A stretch of DNA of 64,000 bases from contig JADJLJ010000002.1 of NCBI GenBank assembly GCA_016710165.1, positions 124,001 through 188,000 of the forward strand, written 5' to 3'. This DNA is from Chitinophagaceae bacterium (GTDB taxonomy: Bacteria; Bacteroidota; Bacteroidia; Chitinophagales; Chitinophagaceae). The position numbers were made by a program, and so were the translations under genes. The notes under the pieces were generated by a model, which was not told the origin of the DNA, searched no databases, and saw only the letters and a list, made by a program, of their open reading frames with translations. The stretch's first letter is position 1, and every line of letters starts with the position of its first letter. Of the stretch, positions 18,071-26,929 are shown one piece after another.

Positions 18071-18823
18071 ATGTATACACATAAAAAATCACTGGGTCAG
18101 CATTTCCTGAAAGATGAGAACGTCATTAAACGGATCATCATGGTTTTAAAGGAAGATGCATTCAATAAACTGCTGGAAGTAGGGCCGGGCGCCGGGGCAT
18201 TGACAAAATACCTAATGGATATGCCCGGGGTTGAACTCAAGGCGGTGGAACTGGATGAAGAGAAAGTGATATACCTCTCAAAGAAATATCCTTCCCTGAA
18301 AGATAAACTGATCCACCAGAGTTTCCTGGAAATGGATAAGCCATTTGATGGACCGTTTACGGTGATCGGTAACTTCCCGTATAATATCTCCACCCAGATC
18401 CTGTTCAAGCTGCTTGAATGGAAGGATGACGTGCCCTGTATCATCGGCATGTTCCAGAAAGAAGTGGCAGAAAGGGCGGCGTCAAAAGAAGGCAGTAAGG
18501 TGTACGGGGTGTTGAGTGTACTGGTACAGGCTTATTATGAAGTGGAATACCTGTTTGCCGTAAGTAACAACTGTTTTGATCCGCCCCCGAAAGTGCAAAG
18601 CGGTGTTATCCGGTTAAAAAGAAAAAGATCCCCCCTGGGTTATAAGAGTGAAAGGGCTTTTTGGGTACTGGTGAAAACCGCTTTTAACCAGCGGCGTAAA
18701 ACCATGCGTAATGCGGTAAAGTCCCTGTTTGATGCAGCAGTATTGCAGGATGAATTGTTTTCCCGCCGGGCAGAAACACTAAGCGTGGAAGAATTTGCTT
18801 CACTTACGTTTCGTATGAAATAA
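18071..18823 (+). CDS. rsmA: 16S rRNA (adenine1518/1519-N6)-dimethyltransferase RsmA/KsgA
   Basis: 250 residues, close to the usual length. The N-terminus KKSLGQHFLKDENVIKRI is the family signature. SAM binding is shown by LLEVGPGAGALT (motif I) and the acidic VELDEEKV; the catalytic motif IV is present as NFPYNIS (NLPYN type). The C-terminal small domain with FDPPPKVQSGVIRL and FNQRRKTMRNAV is intact. It dimethylates two adjacent adenines in helix 45 of 16S rRNA during late small-subunit assembly. It is a single-gene unit with its own promoter and a terminator on each side. A second ATG at 18067 is out of frame. Confidence 0.96.
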   Translation: MYTHKKSLGQHFLKDENVIKRIIMVLKEDAFNKLLEVGPGAGALTKYLMDMPGVELKAVELDEEKVIYLSKKYPSLKDKLIHQSFLEMDKPFDGPFTVIGNFPYNISTQILFKLLEWKDDVPCIIGMFQKEVAERAASKEGSKVYGVLSVLVQAYYEVEYLFAVSNNCFDPPPKVQSGVIRLKRKRSPLGYKSERAFWVLVKTAFNQRRKTMRNAVKSLFDAAVLQDELFSRRAETLSVEEFASLTFRMK

Positions 18824-18825
18824 AA

Positions 18826-18852
18826 AGCCGCCTCGCTTTTGGCGAGACGGCT
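18826..18852. terminator. Bidirectional terminator between rsmA and the DUF5777 gene
   Basis: AGCCGCCTCGC pairs with GCGAGACGGCT (one mismatch, 5-base loop), with A-rich sequence on the left and a weaker T-rich stretch on the right, between convergent genes. Confidence 0.65.
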
Positions 18853-18876
18853 CTCCTGTTTTATCATCCTCATGCC

Positions 18877-19791
18877 TTATTTTTTCAGATTCATGCTCCG
18901 GTTAATGGTAAAGCCAAATGCAAAATTCCCGTCTTTCATCCGGCTGTTGTTCCTTGCCAGCTGATCAATGGCAGATGCATCGGTTGTGTTGCCCACATAA
19001 AACTGGAACAGGTGGGTGCCGGTACTGATCTCAACGCCGAGAGAAAGCAGGTCGGGTTGATAGTTGGTGATCGTGCCGTTCTTACTGATCAGGTTCTCGT
19101 ACATGTTAAACTGCCTGGAATATTCCATGGTAATATTCAACTTGCTGGTTGCTTTGTATTTCCCGGCTATGCCCATGGAGAATACCTCATTGCTGTTGTT
19201 GATGCCGTAGGGAACCACGTTGAAGTGTATCCAGGTAGGCATCAGTTGCAGGGAGAATTTATTGGAGAACTTCCGGGCTATCAGTAGCTGGTTCATGAAT
19301 GCAAACCGGTTGGCACTGAAATCAATATCCGGGTCCTTGGCGGTATTCACATGGGCCATGGAATACCATGCGACAGAAACGGGGATATTCTTTAAGCCTG
19401 TTTGCTGGCGCAGAATCCTGAACTTAAGAAATCCTTCATACCTGGACCTGCCGGCAGCAGCCACCCCAACATTCAGCCAGTCCAGCGCTGAATAATCAAA
19501 AGACATATAGGTATTTGCTACCCCGGAGTTGATACCGAAAAGCTGCGCAAGGTTTTGAGAACCGGCGTCTTTGTTCCACAGGTAACTGAAGTGGTGCGAG
19601 ATCAGGAATTGCAGGTTGCCTTTACTTACGGACTCCACGCTCTGCATATTGATGATCTTGGTGGCGTTGAATGTTGCCCTTGCGAATTTTTTTGCGGGAG
19701 CTTCTTTCTTTTCTGTTTCGGTTACTTCCTGTGCCAGCAACTGGGTGAAAAGGCCAAAACAAAGAACAAAGGCCGCTAATATCTTTTTCAT
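18877..19791 (-). CDS. DUF5777-like outer-membrane beta-barrel protein
   Basis: 304 residues with a signal peptide (ending TQLLAQ). It has the alternating hydrophobic pattern of a beta-barrel and the family-like opening FNATKIINMQSVESVSKGNLQFLISHHF (shown in part), which matches the Bacteroidota DUF5777 barrels. It is the last gene of an operon with two CX4CH cytochrome-like lipoproteins (51 bp after the middle gene), so the barrel may house or serve an envelope electron-transfer or metal-handling complex. That role is inference; no catalytic residues are known for the family. Confidence 0.75.
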   Translation of the reverse strand: MKKILAAFVLCFGLFTQLLAQEVTETEKKEAPAKKFARATFNATKIINMQSVESVSKGNLQFLISHHFSYLWNKDAGSQNLAQLFGINSGVANTYMSFDYSALDWLNVGVAAAGRSRYEGFLKFRILRQQTGLKNIPVSVAWYSMAHVNTAKDPDIDFSANRFAFMNQLLIARKFSNKFSLQLMPTWIHFNVVPYGINNSNEVFSMGIAGKYKATSKLNITMEYSRQFNMYENLISKNGTITNYQPDLLSLGVEISTGTHLFQFYVGNTTDASAIDQLARNNSRMKDGNFAFGFTINRSMNLKK

Positions 19792-19842
19792 AATGATTTT
19801 ATTTACGTTAATTATTGGTATGTTTCATTACTGGTTACCGTT

Positions 19843-20472
19843 TTACTGAGGCTGTCCCTGGGCGATCCACTCTTTGATCTTGTTGGATGTACAGGTGGTT
19901 AAGCTCAACGATCCTCCTTTATGACCCTGGGCGCCACCGGTATTTGCCATAATGGTCAGGGCATTTTTTTCTGCCACCAGTTTGTTGTAGTCAAGAGCCA
20001 ACGCAATGCCTCCGTGGCAGGTTGCGCCTTTACAACTGGAATTATAGATCGGTAATATGTCCCGTGTATAGGTAATGGTTCCTGTTACGGTACAGCCTGA
20101 ACCATCATCGTAAGGATCTCCCTGTGCGATCCACTTCTTGATGATATCCCTTTCGTTGGGTGCAAATTCAATACCGCCGCCTCCGGGGTGTTTGCCTACG
20201 AGTCTCGACATGGTATCCAGGTATGCCCTTCTGCCCAGGATAGCATCATAAAAGATCACGTTGTTTTTCGGATCAGAAAAAAGCACGGCACGTATGGTTG
20301 CACCGGACGTGTTATGGCATCCGCAGGGGGCAGCTGTTACAATGGGAACCACTTCCTGCCGGAATGAAACCCTTGGTACCGCTAAAATGTCTTCTTTATT
20401 TTTATAGCAGGATGACAGGAAATAAATGGTCATCGAGAAAGCCATGGCTGCTAATATGATTGTTTTTTTCAT
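19843..20472 (-). CDS. Cytochrome c-like lipoprotein with CX4CH motif
   Basis: The likely start gives MKKTIILAAMAFSMTIYFLSSC, a lipoprotein signal with the lipobox cysteine near residue 22. An upstream in-frame Met would add 42 hydrophilic residues and hide the signal, so the shorter start is preferred. The 209-residue protein has two repeats each ending in a KKWIAQGDP / KEWIAQGQP segment. The second repeat contains CKGATCHGG, a C-x4-C-H haem-type motif; the first has the unusual CGCH. This resembles the planctomycete-type or cytochrome-like domains of Bacteroidota lipoproteins. Covalent haem is plausible but not proven. Confidence 0.65.
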   Translation of the reverse strand: MKKTIILAAMAFSMTIYFLSSCYKNKEDILAVPRVSFRQEVVPIVTAAPCGCHNTSGATIRAVLFSDPKNNVIFYDAILGRRAYLDTMSRLVGKHPGGGGIEFAPNERDIIKKWIAQGDPYDDGSGCTVTGTITYTRDILPIYNSSCKGATCHGGIALALDYNKLVAEKNALTIMANTGGAQGHKGGSLSLTTCTSNKIKEWIAQGQPQ

Positions 20473-20503
20473 AAACTGAAGTTTTTGAATGATTTGATGT
20501 TGA

Positions 20504-21691
20504 TCATGGTTTGATGAAGTTTCCGGATTTTGCGTATTTGAAGATGCCGGCATTTGTAGGTCCGTATTTCCAGACATCCGGAATATTCGGGTCAGCAAAG
20601 TACCAGGCTTTTATCAGGGCAACTTCAGATGGCTTGGCACCTCCGTCATCATATGCCATATTACCGCTCTTACTTTGTGCCACACCCGTACGTACGTTGT
20701 GGTAGATAAGCGTTGAATCCATGCGCCGGATGAAATTATCATTGCTGTTCAGGTAATCGCCCTTAACATAGTATTGCTTCAGTGTGACCGGGTCGGTGTA
20801 TTGAACAGAAGTATTACTGCGTACACTTTTTGGATACAATATATCCAGTATGATATCGTCGTAACTCTGTAACGGACCCCGGGTGCTTTGTGATGATACA
20901 GGAGTGGTATAGGTTTTATAGGGCCTGAAACTTGCGAAAGCCACTGTATCAGAATAGAATTTTTTAACACTGTCCTTGTAGGATGTCCAAACCTGGTCTA
21001 ACAGATTTTTATTGATAAGCTGGCAATAAATGGTCGCTACACCGGTTATGGGATTGATATAAACGTATTGTGAGGTATCTGCTGCGGTCAAACCGGGCAC
21101 CAAACCTTTCCTGGCCCATCCGCCGGCTGCGGTAGCCTGGCTGTGGCAATTGGCCGATGCACAGCCATCTACGATCATCCGTATGGCAGCAGGCCGGAAG
21201 TCTGCCAGGTTGGGCTTCTCTTTTGCCCCGTTCCTGATCCAGTTATAAATAATTCCTTTGTCGGTTGTGTTCAGCTCATGGTTGGAATTTACCGGCGGCA
21301 TTGCTTTATCAAAATCATTGGTGGTGATATAGTCCCACAGTTTGCTGCTTTCCGGGCTTCCGGGGCTTACATACTTCATGATGTCGGTATACGTGTCGAA
21401 TTTAGGGGCGATCGGCCCGCCGTGACAATTGGAAGTGCCGCAGTATTCATGAATAATGGTTTGAACCCCCCTGAATTTCATCACGTCATTTACATCAGGT
21501 GTTGCATCGGCGGGGTTAACGGTATTCGACTCATAAAATGCAGCAAAGACCGTTGAATCGGCAGTGCCTGTAAATGACCTGTTCAGTCCTTTGATTATGT
21601 CACCTTCCTTTTTGCACTGCAAAACAGATGCAGAAACAAACATGACTATAAAAAAGAGTGTGATTGATTTGATTAGCGAGATCTTTTTCAT
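20504..21691 (-). CDS. Di-haem cytochrome-like lipoprotein (two CX4CH motifs)
   Basis: 395 residues. Lipoprotein signal with the cysteine in ASVLQCKKEG. Two C-x4-C-H motifs are present: CGTSNCHGG (about residue 84) and CASANCHSQ (about residue 177). Each is followed by segments like those in the next gene (IYNWIRNGAKEKP). The protein probably sits on the periplasmic face of the outer membrane and carries two covalently bound haems, if the CX4CH sites are used. It heads a three-gene operon with a second cytochrome-like lipoprotein and a DUF5777 barrel, divergent from the Fe-S/NrfD operon. The partner and substrate are unknown. Confidence 0.65.
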   Translation of the reverse strand: MKKISLIKSITLFFIVMFVSASVLQCKKEGDIIKGLNRSFTGTADSTVFAAFYESNTVNPADATPDVNDVMKFRGVQTIIHEYCGTSNCHGGPIAPKFDTYTDIMKYVSPGSPESSKLWDYITTNDFDKAMPPVNSNHELNTTDKGIIYNWIRNGAKEKPNLADFRPAAIRMIVDGCASANCHSQATAAGGWARKGLVPGLTAADTSQYVYINPITGVATIYCQLINKNLLDQVWTSYKDSVKKFYSDTVAFASFRPYKTYTTPVSSQSTRGPLQSYDDIILDILYPKSVRSNTSVQYTDPVTLKQYYVKGDYLNSNDNFIRRMDSTLIYHNVRTGVAQSKSGNMAYDDGGAKPSEVALIKAWYFADPNIPDVWKYGPTNAGIFKYAKSGNFIKP

Positions 21692-21919
21692 AATAATTAG
21701 TTTACTTATTGAATGTTGATACAGGGATGATTTTTGCTGTAATCAGGGTTCAAATCTATCAAGGGACACTTTACAATTTCATGACAATACACCATGGGCA
21801 GGATGATCTTAATCATGGGGTGAATAGTTTAAAATCATGAAATCAATAATAAGGTCCAGATAAATTGCACTTGTTTTTTTTACCAGCAAGTATTGAATTA
21901 CAAATAAATATTTATTTAT
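21692..21919. promoter_or_regulatory. Divergent promoter region between two redox operons
   Basis: 228 bp, AT-rich, separating the cytochrome-lipoprotein operon (minus) from the Fe-S/NrfD operon (plus). The arrangement suggests common regulation, but no clear operator was found. Confidence 0.35.
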
Positions 21920-22147
21920 ATGCGAAAAAATAAAAAGACGAGTGATAAATCCCGCCGGTGGTTTTTATCGCTGTTTACATTGTCTGATGACAATGCGGGA
22001 AATAGTGAAAAAGTAAAAATGCTTACAGCGGATGGGAAACTGGTGGAGATAGATAAAGCTGTTTTGGAGGAAGTGTCTAAAAAACAAAAGTCTACCAATA
22101 AGGAGATCTACGACTGGATGCAAAATCCTTCAAAAAGAAAATTATAG
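21920..22147 (+). CDS. Small protein paralogous to the N-terminus of the following Fe-S protein
   Basis: 75 residues. It begins with a basic stretch and RRWFLSLF, and continues with EKVKMLTADGKLVEIDKAVL, closely matching RRGFIKNV and EKVKLLSPDGEIVEIDSAYL in the N-terminal region of the next gene. The iron-sulfur part is missing. The twin-arginine-like start lacks the long hydrophobic stretch of a true Tat signal, so it may stay in the cytoplasm. It is 26 bp upstream of the Fe-S gene and probably co-transcribed. A maturation or docking factor, or a decayed duplicate, are both possible; function unknown. Confidence 0.65.
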   Translation: MRKNKKTSDKSRRWFLSLFTLSDDNAGNSEKVKMLTADGKLVEIDKAVLEEVSKKQKSTNKEIYDWMQNPSKRKL

Positions 22148-22173
22148 TTGATCCTTTCAAAACCAACTGAATC

Positions 22174-23139
22174 ATGAAAGAACAAGACAATATACAGGAT
22201 AATGGCAGGCGGGGATTTATAAAAAATGTTGCTGTTGCAACAGTGGCAACAGCTGCTTGCGGCAGTTTATCCTGTTCCTGCAATTCAAAAACACCGGTAA
22301 TACCGGAAAAGGTAAAACTGCTTTCACCCGATGGCGAAATTGTTGAAATTGATTCTGCGTACCTCAATCACCAGGAGAACATGGCCGTTTTATCGCAGCA
22401 TGAACAAAGGGTTGGTATGCCCGGAAAGAAATTTGTGATGGTGGTGGACCTGGCCCGTTGTAAAAATGCACGTAAATGTATTACTGCCTGTCAAAAACAC
22501 CACTACCGTTCAGAAGATAAAGAATGGCTTACTGTAAAACTGCTAAAGGATAGTGACAAAGGCGCTCCGTACTGGTTCCCCAAGCAGTGTTTTCATTGCG
22601 ACAATCCTCCCTGTGTGAAGGTTTGCCCGGTGGATGCCACTTATAAAAGGCAGGATGGGCTGGTGCTGATAGATAACGAAAGATGTATTGGCTGTAAATT
22701 CTGTATGGCAGCCTGTCCCTATTCTACCCGTGTATTTAACTGGGATGAACCCGAAATATCCTTTGATATAAAGGATCTTCCATACAATGCAGAAACAGGC
22801 GTGCCTGCCAAAGTGGGTACCGTTGAAAAATGCGATTTCTGCCCGGACAGGTCAAGAGAAGGATTACTGCCACCTTGTGTGGAATCCTGTCCGAACGGAG
22901 TTTTTTATTTTGGAGATGTAAATGAAGATGCTGTTTGTAATGGGGAAGAGACGGTAAGTTTTACCCAGTTGATAAAAGACCGTGCCGGTTACCGGTTTCT
23001 GGAAGAACTGGGAACCAAACCAAGGGTTTATTACCTGCCTCCGAAAGAAAGACAGTTTCCTGTAGAACGGGGATATGAAGACCTGCCTGATGACATTAAA
23101 GCAAGGTTTAAAGATATCATGGAGGCTGAGAAAAAATAA
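22174..23139 (+). CDS. Tat-exported 4Fe-4S ferredoxin-like subunit (NrfC/HybA/DmsB type)
   Basis: 321 residues. A twin-arginine signal (RRGFIKNVAVATVATAACG) starts the protein, with a Cys-rich lipoprotein-like end. The ferredoxin part has four cluster-binding groups: CKNARKCITAC (the second Cys of the usual CxxCxxC is replaced, only three ligands), CFHCDNPPCVKVCP, CIGCKFCMAACP and CDFC...PPCVESCPNG. Such proteins carry electrons between a membrane quinol subunit and a periplasmic partner. The next gene encodes NrfD, the natural membrane partner. No molybdopterin catalytic subunit is nearby. The altered first cluster may be 3Fe-4S. Confidence 0.87.
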   Translation: MKEQDNIQDNGRRGFIKNVAVATVATAACGSLSCSCNSKTPVIPEKVKLLSPDGEIVEIDSAYLNHQENMAVLSQHEQRVGMPGKKFVMVVDLARCKNARKCITACQKHHYRSEDKEWLTVKLLKDSDKGAPYWFPKQCFHCDNPPCVKVCPVDATYKRQDGLVLIDNERCIGCKFCMAACPYSTRVFNWDEPEISFDIKDLPYNAETGVPAKVGTVEKCDFCPDRSREGLLPPCVESCPNGVFYFGDVNEDAVCNGEETVSFTQLIKDRAGYRFLEELGTKPRVYYLPPKERQFPVERGYEDLPDDIKARFKDIMEAEKK

Positions 23140-23181
23140 TCCTGCAAAAGGATATTATGATCATTATAAAGTGAAAATTTT

Positions 23182-24543
23182 ATGGAACTCAATACTTACC
23201 AGCAGAAAGCTTTCGACTACCAGCGCCCTAATATTGAAAAGTTTGGAAAAAAGAATTTGATCTGGAGTATTTTCTTTTTGATCTGCATACTGGTTGGCCT
23301 TTATGCTTTGTACCTGCAAATTGCCAAAGGGCATGGTGTAACCGGTATGCGGGATAATGTAGTGTGGGGGCTTTTCATTGTAAACTTTATCTTTTTTATA
23401 GGGCTCAGTTATGCTGGGGCAATCATCGGGGGGGTACTGCACCTTTCAAAAGTGCCCTGGGGTAAGCCCATTGTGCGGCTTGCACAAATGATGACACTTA
23501 TCTCTGTAATAGTAGGCCCCATATTTATTTTATTATGTGTAGGCCGTTTCGACAGGTTGCATCACCTCTTTATTTATCCACGCATTCAATCTCCCATGAC
23601 ATGGGATGTGATGGCTGTGCTTACTTTTTTTGCCGGCGCTGTATTGTTTCTGTACATGGCCCTCATAAAGGATTTTGCCGTATACCGCGATGCCAAAATG
23701 AATATTCCGAAATGGAAACAAAAACTGTATAAAATTTTAGCCATCGGTTACCGCGGAGCAGCCAGCCAAAAAAGGCATTTGATCATTTCGCAAAACCTGC
23801 TGGCCATAATCATGGTACCCTTATCTATAATTGTATCATCTATTCTCTCCTGGATATTTGGAATGACACTGCGGCCTGGCTGGCATAGTACCATCTTTGG
23901 CCCTTACTTTGTTTTAGGAGCCCTATATTCCGGATGCGGAGTTTTGATCGTTGCCATGTGGGTGTACAGGAAAATGTATAAACTCGAAAACTATTTTACA
24001 GATAAACATTTCTCCTACCTGGGTTACGGTATGATGGTGCTTGGAGCCGGCTATGGCTATTTTACTTTTTCAGAATATTTTACAAATTGGTTTGGCTCTG
24101 CTAAATGGGAGAGTGAGGTAATTAATAAACTCTTTAGTTTTCATGAATACGGCGGATGGACATTATTTGCCAATCTTGCCGGTATCGCCTTACCGATAAT
24201 GATCGTAGCAATTCCTGCCACCAGGAAACCTTTATGGATAACAATAAGTGCATTTGTGATGGTTATTGCACTGTGGGTTAAGCGTTACCTTATTATTGTA
24301 CCAACGCTTGAAACACCGGCAGTACCCATACAGGATACCAGGATGGAATTTGTAAAATACAGCGCTACCTGGCCTGAATGGGCGCTTACCATTGCCGGAA
24401 TTGCATCATTTCTTTTATTTTTTACAATCATCTCAAAATTTGTAACAGTGGTGCCGGTATCTGGCCTGGAAGAAGTTAATTTTCCGCATGAACCTCATCA
24501 TCACCCTGTTGATACCTTGAATGATGAAACAAAACCTGCTTAA
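23182..24543 (+). CDS. nrfD: NrfD/PsrC-family membrane quinol-interacting subunit
   Basis: 453 residues with about nine to ten membrane helices. The sequence has the polysulfide-reductase NrfD pattern: GLFIVNFIFFIGLSYAGAII, an early conserved basic segment (GRFDRLHH), and a later HSTIFGPYFVLGALYSG. It oxidises or reduces menaquinone and exchanges electrons with the Fe-S protein encoded 42 bp upstream. It ends with a His-rich tail (HEPHHHPVDT). The reading frame of the next gene begins 11 bp later, consistent with one operon. The family is clear; the direction of electron flow is not. Confidence 0.88.
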   Translation: MELNTYQQKAFDYQRPNIEKFGKKNLIWSIFFLICILVGLYALYLQIAKGHGVTGMRDNVVWGLFIVNFIFFIGLSYAGAIIGGVLHLSKVPWGKPIVRLAQMMTLISVIVGPIFILLCVGRFDRLHHLFIYPRIQSPMTWDVMAVLTFFAGAVLFLYMALIKDFAVYRDAKMNIPKWKQKLYKILAIGYRGAASQKRHLIISQNLLAIIMVPLSIIVSSILSWIFGMTLRPGWHSTIFGPYFVLGALYSGCGVLIVAMWVYRKMYKLENYFTDKHFSYLGYGMMVLGAGYGYFTFSEYFTNWFGSAKWESEVINKLFSFHEYGGWTLFANLAGIALPIMIVAIPATRKPLWITISAFVMVIALWVKRYLIIVPTLETPAVPIQDTRMEFVKYSATWPEWALTIAGIASFLLFFTIISKFVTVVPVSGLEEVNFPHEPHHHPVDTLNDETKPA

Positions 24544-24553
24544 AAGAAATTTT

Positions 24554-25495
24554 ATGAAAGAAGAACGTATAAAAAACAGAATCAGGATTATACTGATGTT
24601 TGTAATGTTGATGTTGTTGTTTACCCCGGTAACGGTTATTGCCCAAACAGACAGTACAGCAATTAAAGAAGCAACTGCTAAGGAAGCAGCAGCTTTAATA
24701 GCCCCGGCCCTTGATTTTATTGTGGTGCAAAAATCTGACAGCAGTATAGATTTAAAAGCAGCAATACGAGCTAAAATAAAAGGATCAGCTGTAAAGTTTC
24801 CGCTTTTAAAGGTTAGTTTTTTCCAGGTAAGTGATACTGCTGAAAAAAATCTTGGTTTTGTAATAACTGACAAAAACGGCAAGGCCGTACTTAATGTGAA
24901 AGAAACCGCATTAATTATGGCTAAAGACGGCAGTTTGAATTTTAAAGCCTCTTTTGCAGGAAATAAACAAATGGAACCGGCTGATGGCGAAATGACCGTA
25001 AAAAGAGGAATGCTGCAGATAACACCGGTGAAAGAAGATTCGCTGTTAACGGTTAAAGTAAATTTCATTTCTCCGGTTGTTGGGATAGATTCAGCGAAAA
25101 AGGACCTGGTAATCGGCATATTTGTAAAACGTACCTTCGGGCCATTGAAAATTGGAGAAGGTACTACAGATGAGAATGGAGAAGTGACTGTAGAGGTGCC
25201 CAACAACCTGCCGGGAGATGATAAAGGCAATATTACATTACTGGCAAAGCTTGATGAAAATGAAACTTTCGGAAATATGGAAGCCAGCGCTGTTCAAAAA
25301 TGGGGCTTGCCTGTATCTGTAAAAATAGAGGAACAACCCAGGGCTTTATGGAGTGCTCATCCCCCGATATGGATGCTGGTTACATTTATTGTATTGATGG
25401 TTGTTGTATGGGGCCACTTTATTGTAATTGTTTATGAATTGTTCAGGCTCAGAAAAGAAGAACCTGAGCTGGAAAAACCGGTAACCAACCATTAA
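24554..25495 (+). CDS. Membrane-anchored periplasmic protein of the NrfD operon, function unknown
   Basis: 313 residues from the ATG chosen here; an in-frame Met 33 bases earlier overlaps the end of nrfD and adds no signal. A signal peptide or anchor (IILMFVMLMLLFTPVTVIAQ) is followed by about 230 residues of beta-rich sequence that looks like two CNA-B/Ig-like domains (GKAVLNVKETAL, ENGEVTVEVPNN), and a C-terminal helix (PPIWMLVTFIVLMVVVWGHF) with a basic cytoplasmic end. No cofactor motif. Its place between nrfD and a cytochrome c suggests a scaffold for the electron-transfer complex. Confidence 0.65.
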   Translation: MKEERIKNRIRIILMFVMLMLLFTPVTVIAQTDSTAIKEATAKEAAALIAPALDFIVVQKSDSSIDLKAAIRAKIKGSAVKFPLLKVSFFQVSDTAEKNLGFVITDKNGKAVLNVKETALIMAKDGSLNFKASFAGNKQMEPADGEMTVKRGMLQITPVKEDSLLTVKVNFISPVVGIDSAKKDLVIGIFVKRTFGPLKIGEGTTDENGEVTVEVPNNLPGDDKGNITLLAKLDENETFGNMEASAVQKWGLPVSVKIEEQPRALWSAHPPIWMLVTFIVLMVVVWGHFIVIVYELFRLRKEEPELEKPVTNH

Positions 25496-25553
25496 CAAAA
25501 GTTCTTGATTTTTTATATACCTTTATTTCTGATTAACGACTAAATTTAAAAGC

Positions 25554-25958
25554 ATGAAAAAGAAATTTTCAGTCATCCTTGCAGGTTTTTTGGGTCTATT
25601 CCTAATGGCTTTTGTTACAAAAGAATCTTTTCAGAAAGAATGGAAAGTGCCTGATGCAGACAAAAATAAAGTGAATCCTCAAAAAGCCGATGCAGCCTCT
25701 CTTGCAAATGGAAAAACATTGTATAATACGCATTGTAAATCATGCCATGGCAACAAAGGGAAGGGAGATGGACCCAAAGCTGCACAACTGGATACAGAAA
25801 GCGGAGATTTTACGTTGGCCTCTTTCCAGGCACAAACCGATGGAGCTTTATTTTATAAAACCAAAGTTGGCCGAAAAGACATGCCTTCTTACAAAACTAA
25901 AATACCGGATGCCAATGATATGTGGGATGTTGTAAATTATATGAGAACATTTAAATAG
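25554..25958 (+). CDS. Monohaem c-type cytochrome
   Basis: 134 residues with a signal peptide or anchor. One class I cytochrome c domain: haem site CKSCHGNKGKGDGP with the typical CxxCH, and the axial methionine in KDMPSYKTKIPD. A final helix is DMWDVVNYMRTFK. It would accept or donate electrons for the Fe-S/NrfD complex encoded just upstream. This is the last gene of the operon, followed by a strong terminator. Confidence 0.9.
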   Translation: MKKKFSVILAGFLGLFLMAFVTKESFQKEWKVPDADKNKVNPQKADAASLANGKTLYNTHCKSCHGNKGKGDGPKAAQLDTESGDFTLASFQAQTDGALFYKTKVGRKDMPSYKTKIPDANDMWDVVNYMRTFK

Positions 25959-25985
25959 CCCGGTACATTTTAATGATTGATTGCT

Positions 25986-26025
25986 AAAAAAAGTTCACCT
26001 GCAGTAAACAGGTGAACTTTTTTTT
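25986..26025 (+). terminator. Rho-independent terminator of the Fe-S/NrfD operon
   Basis: Stem AAAGTTCACCTG / CAGGTGAACTTT, perfect over 12 bp and extended by A-T pairs, loop 7 bases, followed by a long T run. Confidence 0.9.
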
Positions 26026-26107
26026 GAGAGGCATGCAGCAATCCGGGTAAAGATGCAATCTGTAAATCTGCAATCCGGGGCTGACCGCTTACTTTAAAAT
26101 GCACAAC

Positions 26108-26929
26108 ATGAAAACTGGTGCTTTTTCCATTTTAATTCTTATTTCAATACTGGCTTTTGCTGCATCCTGCAATACACCCAGGTATATTTACAGTCCTTCT
26201 GCCCATAATGTGCCGGTACTCACCAAAAAGGGCGACAGCAAACTGGGTGCTGTTTATTCCACCAACTTAACCGGTGAAGAAAAGCGGGATGGCGAACTGT
26301 TCGATAACCGCAGCCGGGGCGTGGATGTACATGGTGCTGTAGCCATCACCGAGCATTTTGCCATACAGGGCAGTTATTTCTACCGCTGGGAAAAAACCAC
26401 CGGTGGCAGCGATACGTCAACGATACGATACAACAGGAACCTGGCCGAGTTGGGACTTGGGTATTATATCCCGATGAATGAAAGAAAGAATGTCATTTTC
26501 CAGTTATTTGCAGGGGCAGGCCTGGGAAAATTCAGCATTGCAGACCGGTCCATTTACGGGTACTATTTTCACGACGTAAACATTACGAAAATTTACCTGC
26601 AGCCGGCATTCATTTTCCGCAGCAAGGGAAGTTTCAGCAGTTCCATCTCATTGCGGAGCAGCATCCTGGAATACAGTAAAATAAGAACCAGTTATTCTTC
26701 CAGCCAGTTGAATGATTATAACCTGGACAGCCTGAATAACCGGGCCAAACTGTTTTTTGAGCCTGCATTTACCGGCAGTTTTGGTTTCAAAGACCTGCCG
26801 GGCCTCCGCATTGAATTCCAGGGAGGACTTTCCTTCCTGGCATCCCGTAAATACATCGACTACCGGATCGTGAACTTTTCGGTGGGAACCTGGATCGACA
26901 TCGGCGCCATGGTCCGGGGAAACAAGTAA
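26108..26929 (+). CDS. Putative outer-membrane beta-barrel lipoprotein, unknown function
   Basis: About 273 residues from the preferred ATG; another in-frame ATG at 26099 adds three residues. A lipoprotein signal is visible (ISILAFAASC). The mature part has repeated amphipathic beta strands (GLGYYIPMN, LFAGAGLGKFSI, IYLQPAFIFRSKG, EFQGGLSFLASR), like eight-to-ten-strand OmpW/OprF-type barrels in Bacteroidota. It stands alone between a terminator and icmF, without a recognised partner. Confidence 0.6.
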   Translation: MKTGAFSILILISILAFAASCNTPRYIYSPSAHNVPVLTKKGDSKLGAVYSTNLTGEEKRDGELFDNRSRGVDVHGAVAITEHFAIQGSYFYRWEKTTGGSDTSTIRYNRNLAELGLGYYIPMNERKNVIFQLFAGAGLGKFSIADRSIYGYYFHDVNITKIYLQPAFIFRSKGSFSSSISLRSSILEYSKIRTSYSSSQLNDYNLDSLNNRAKLFFEPAFTGSFGFKDLPGLRIEFQGGLSFLASRKYIDYRIVNFSVGTWIDIGAMVRGNK

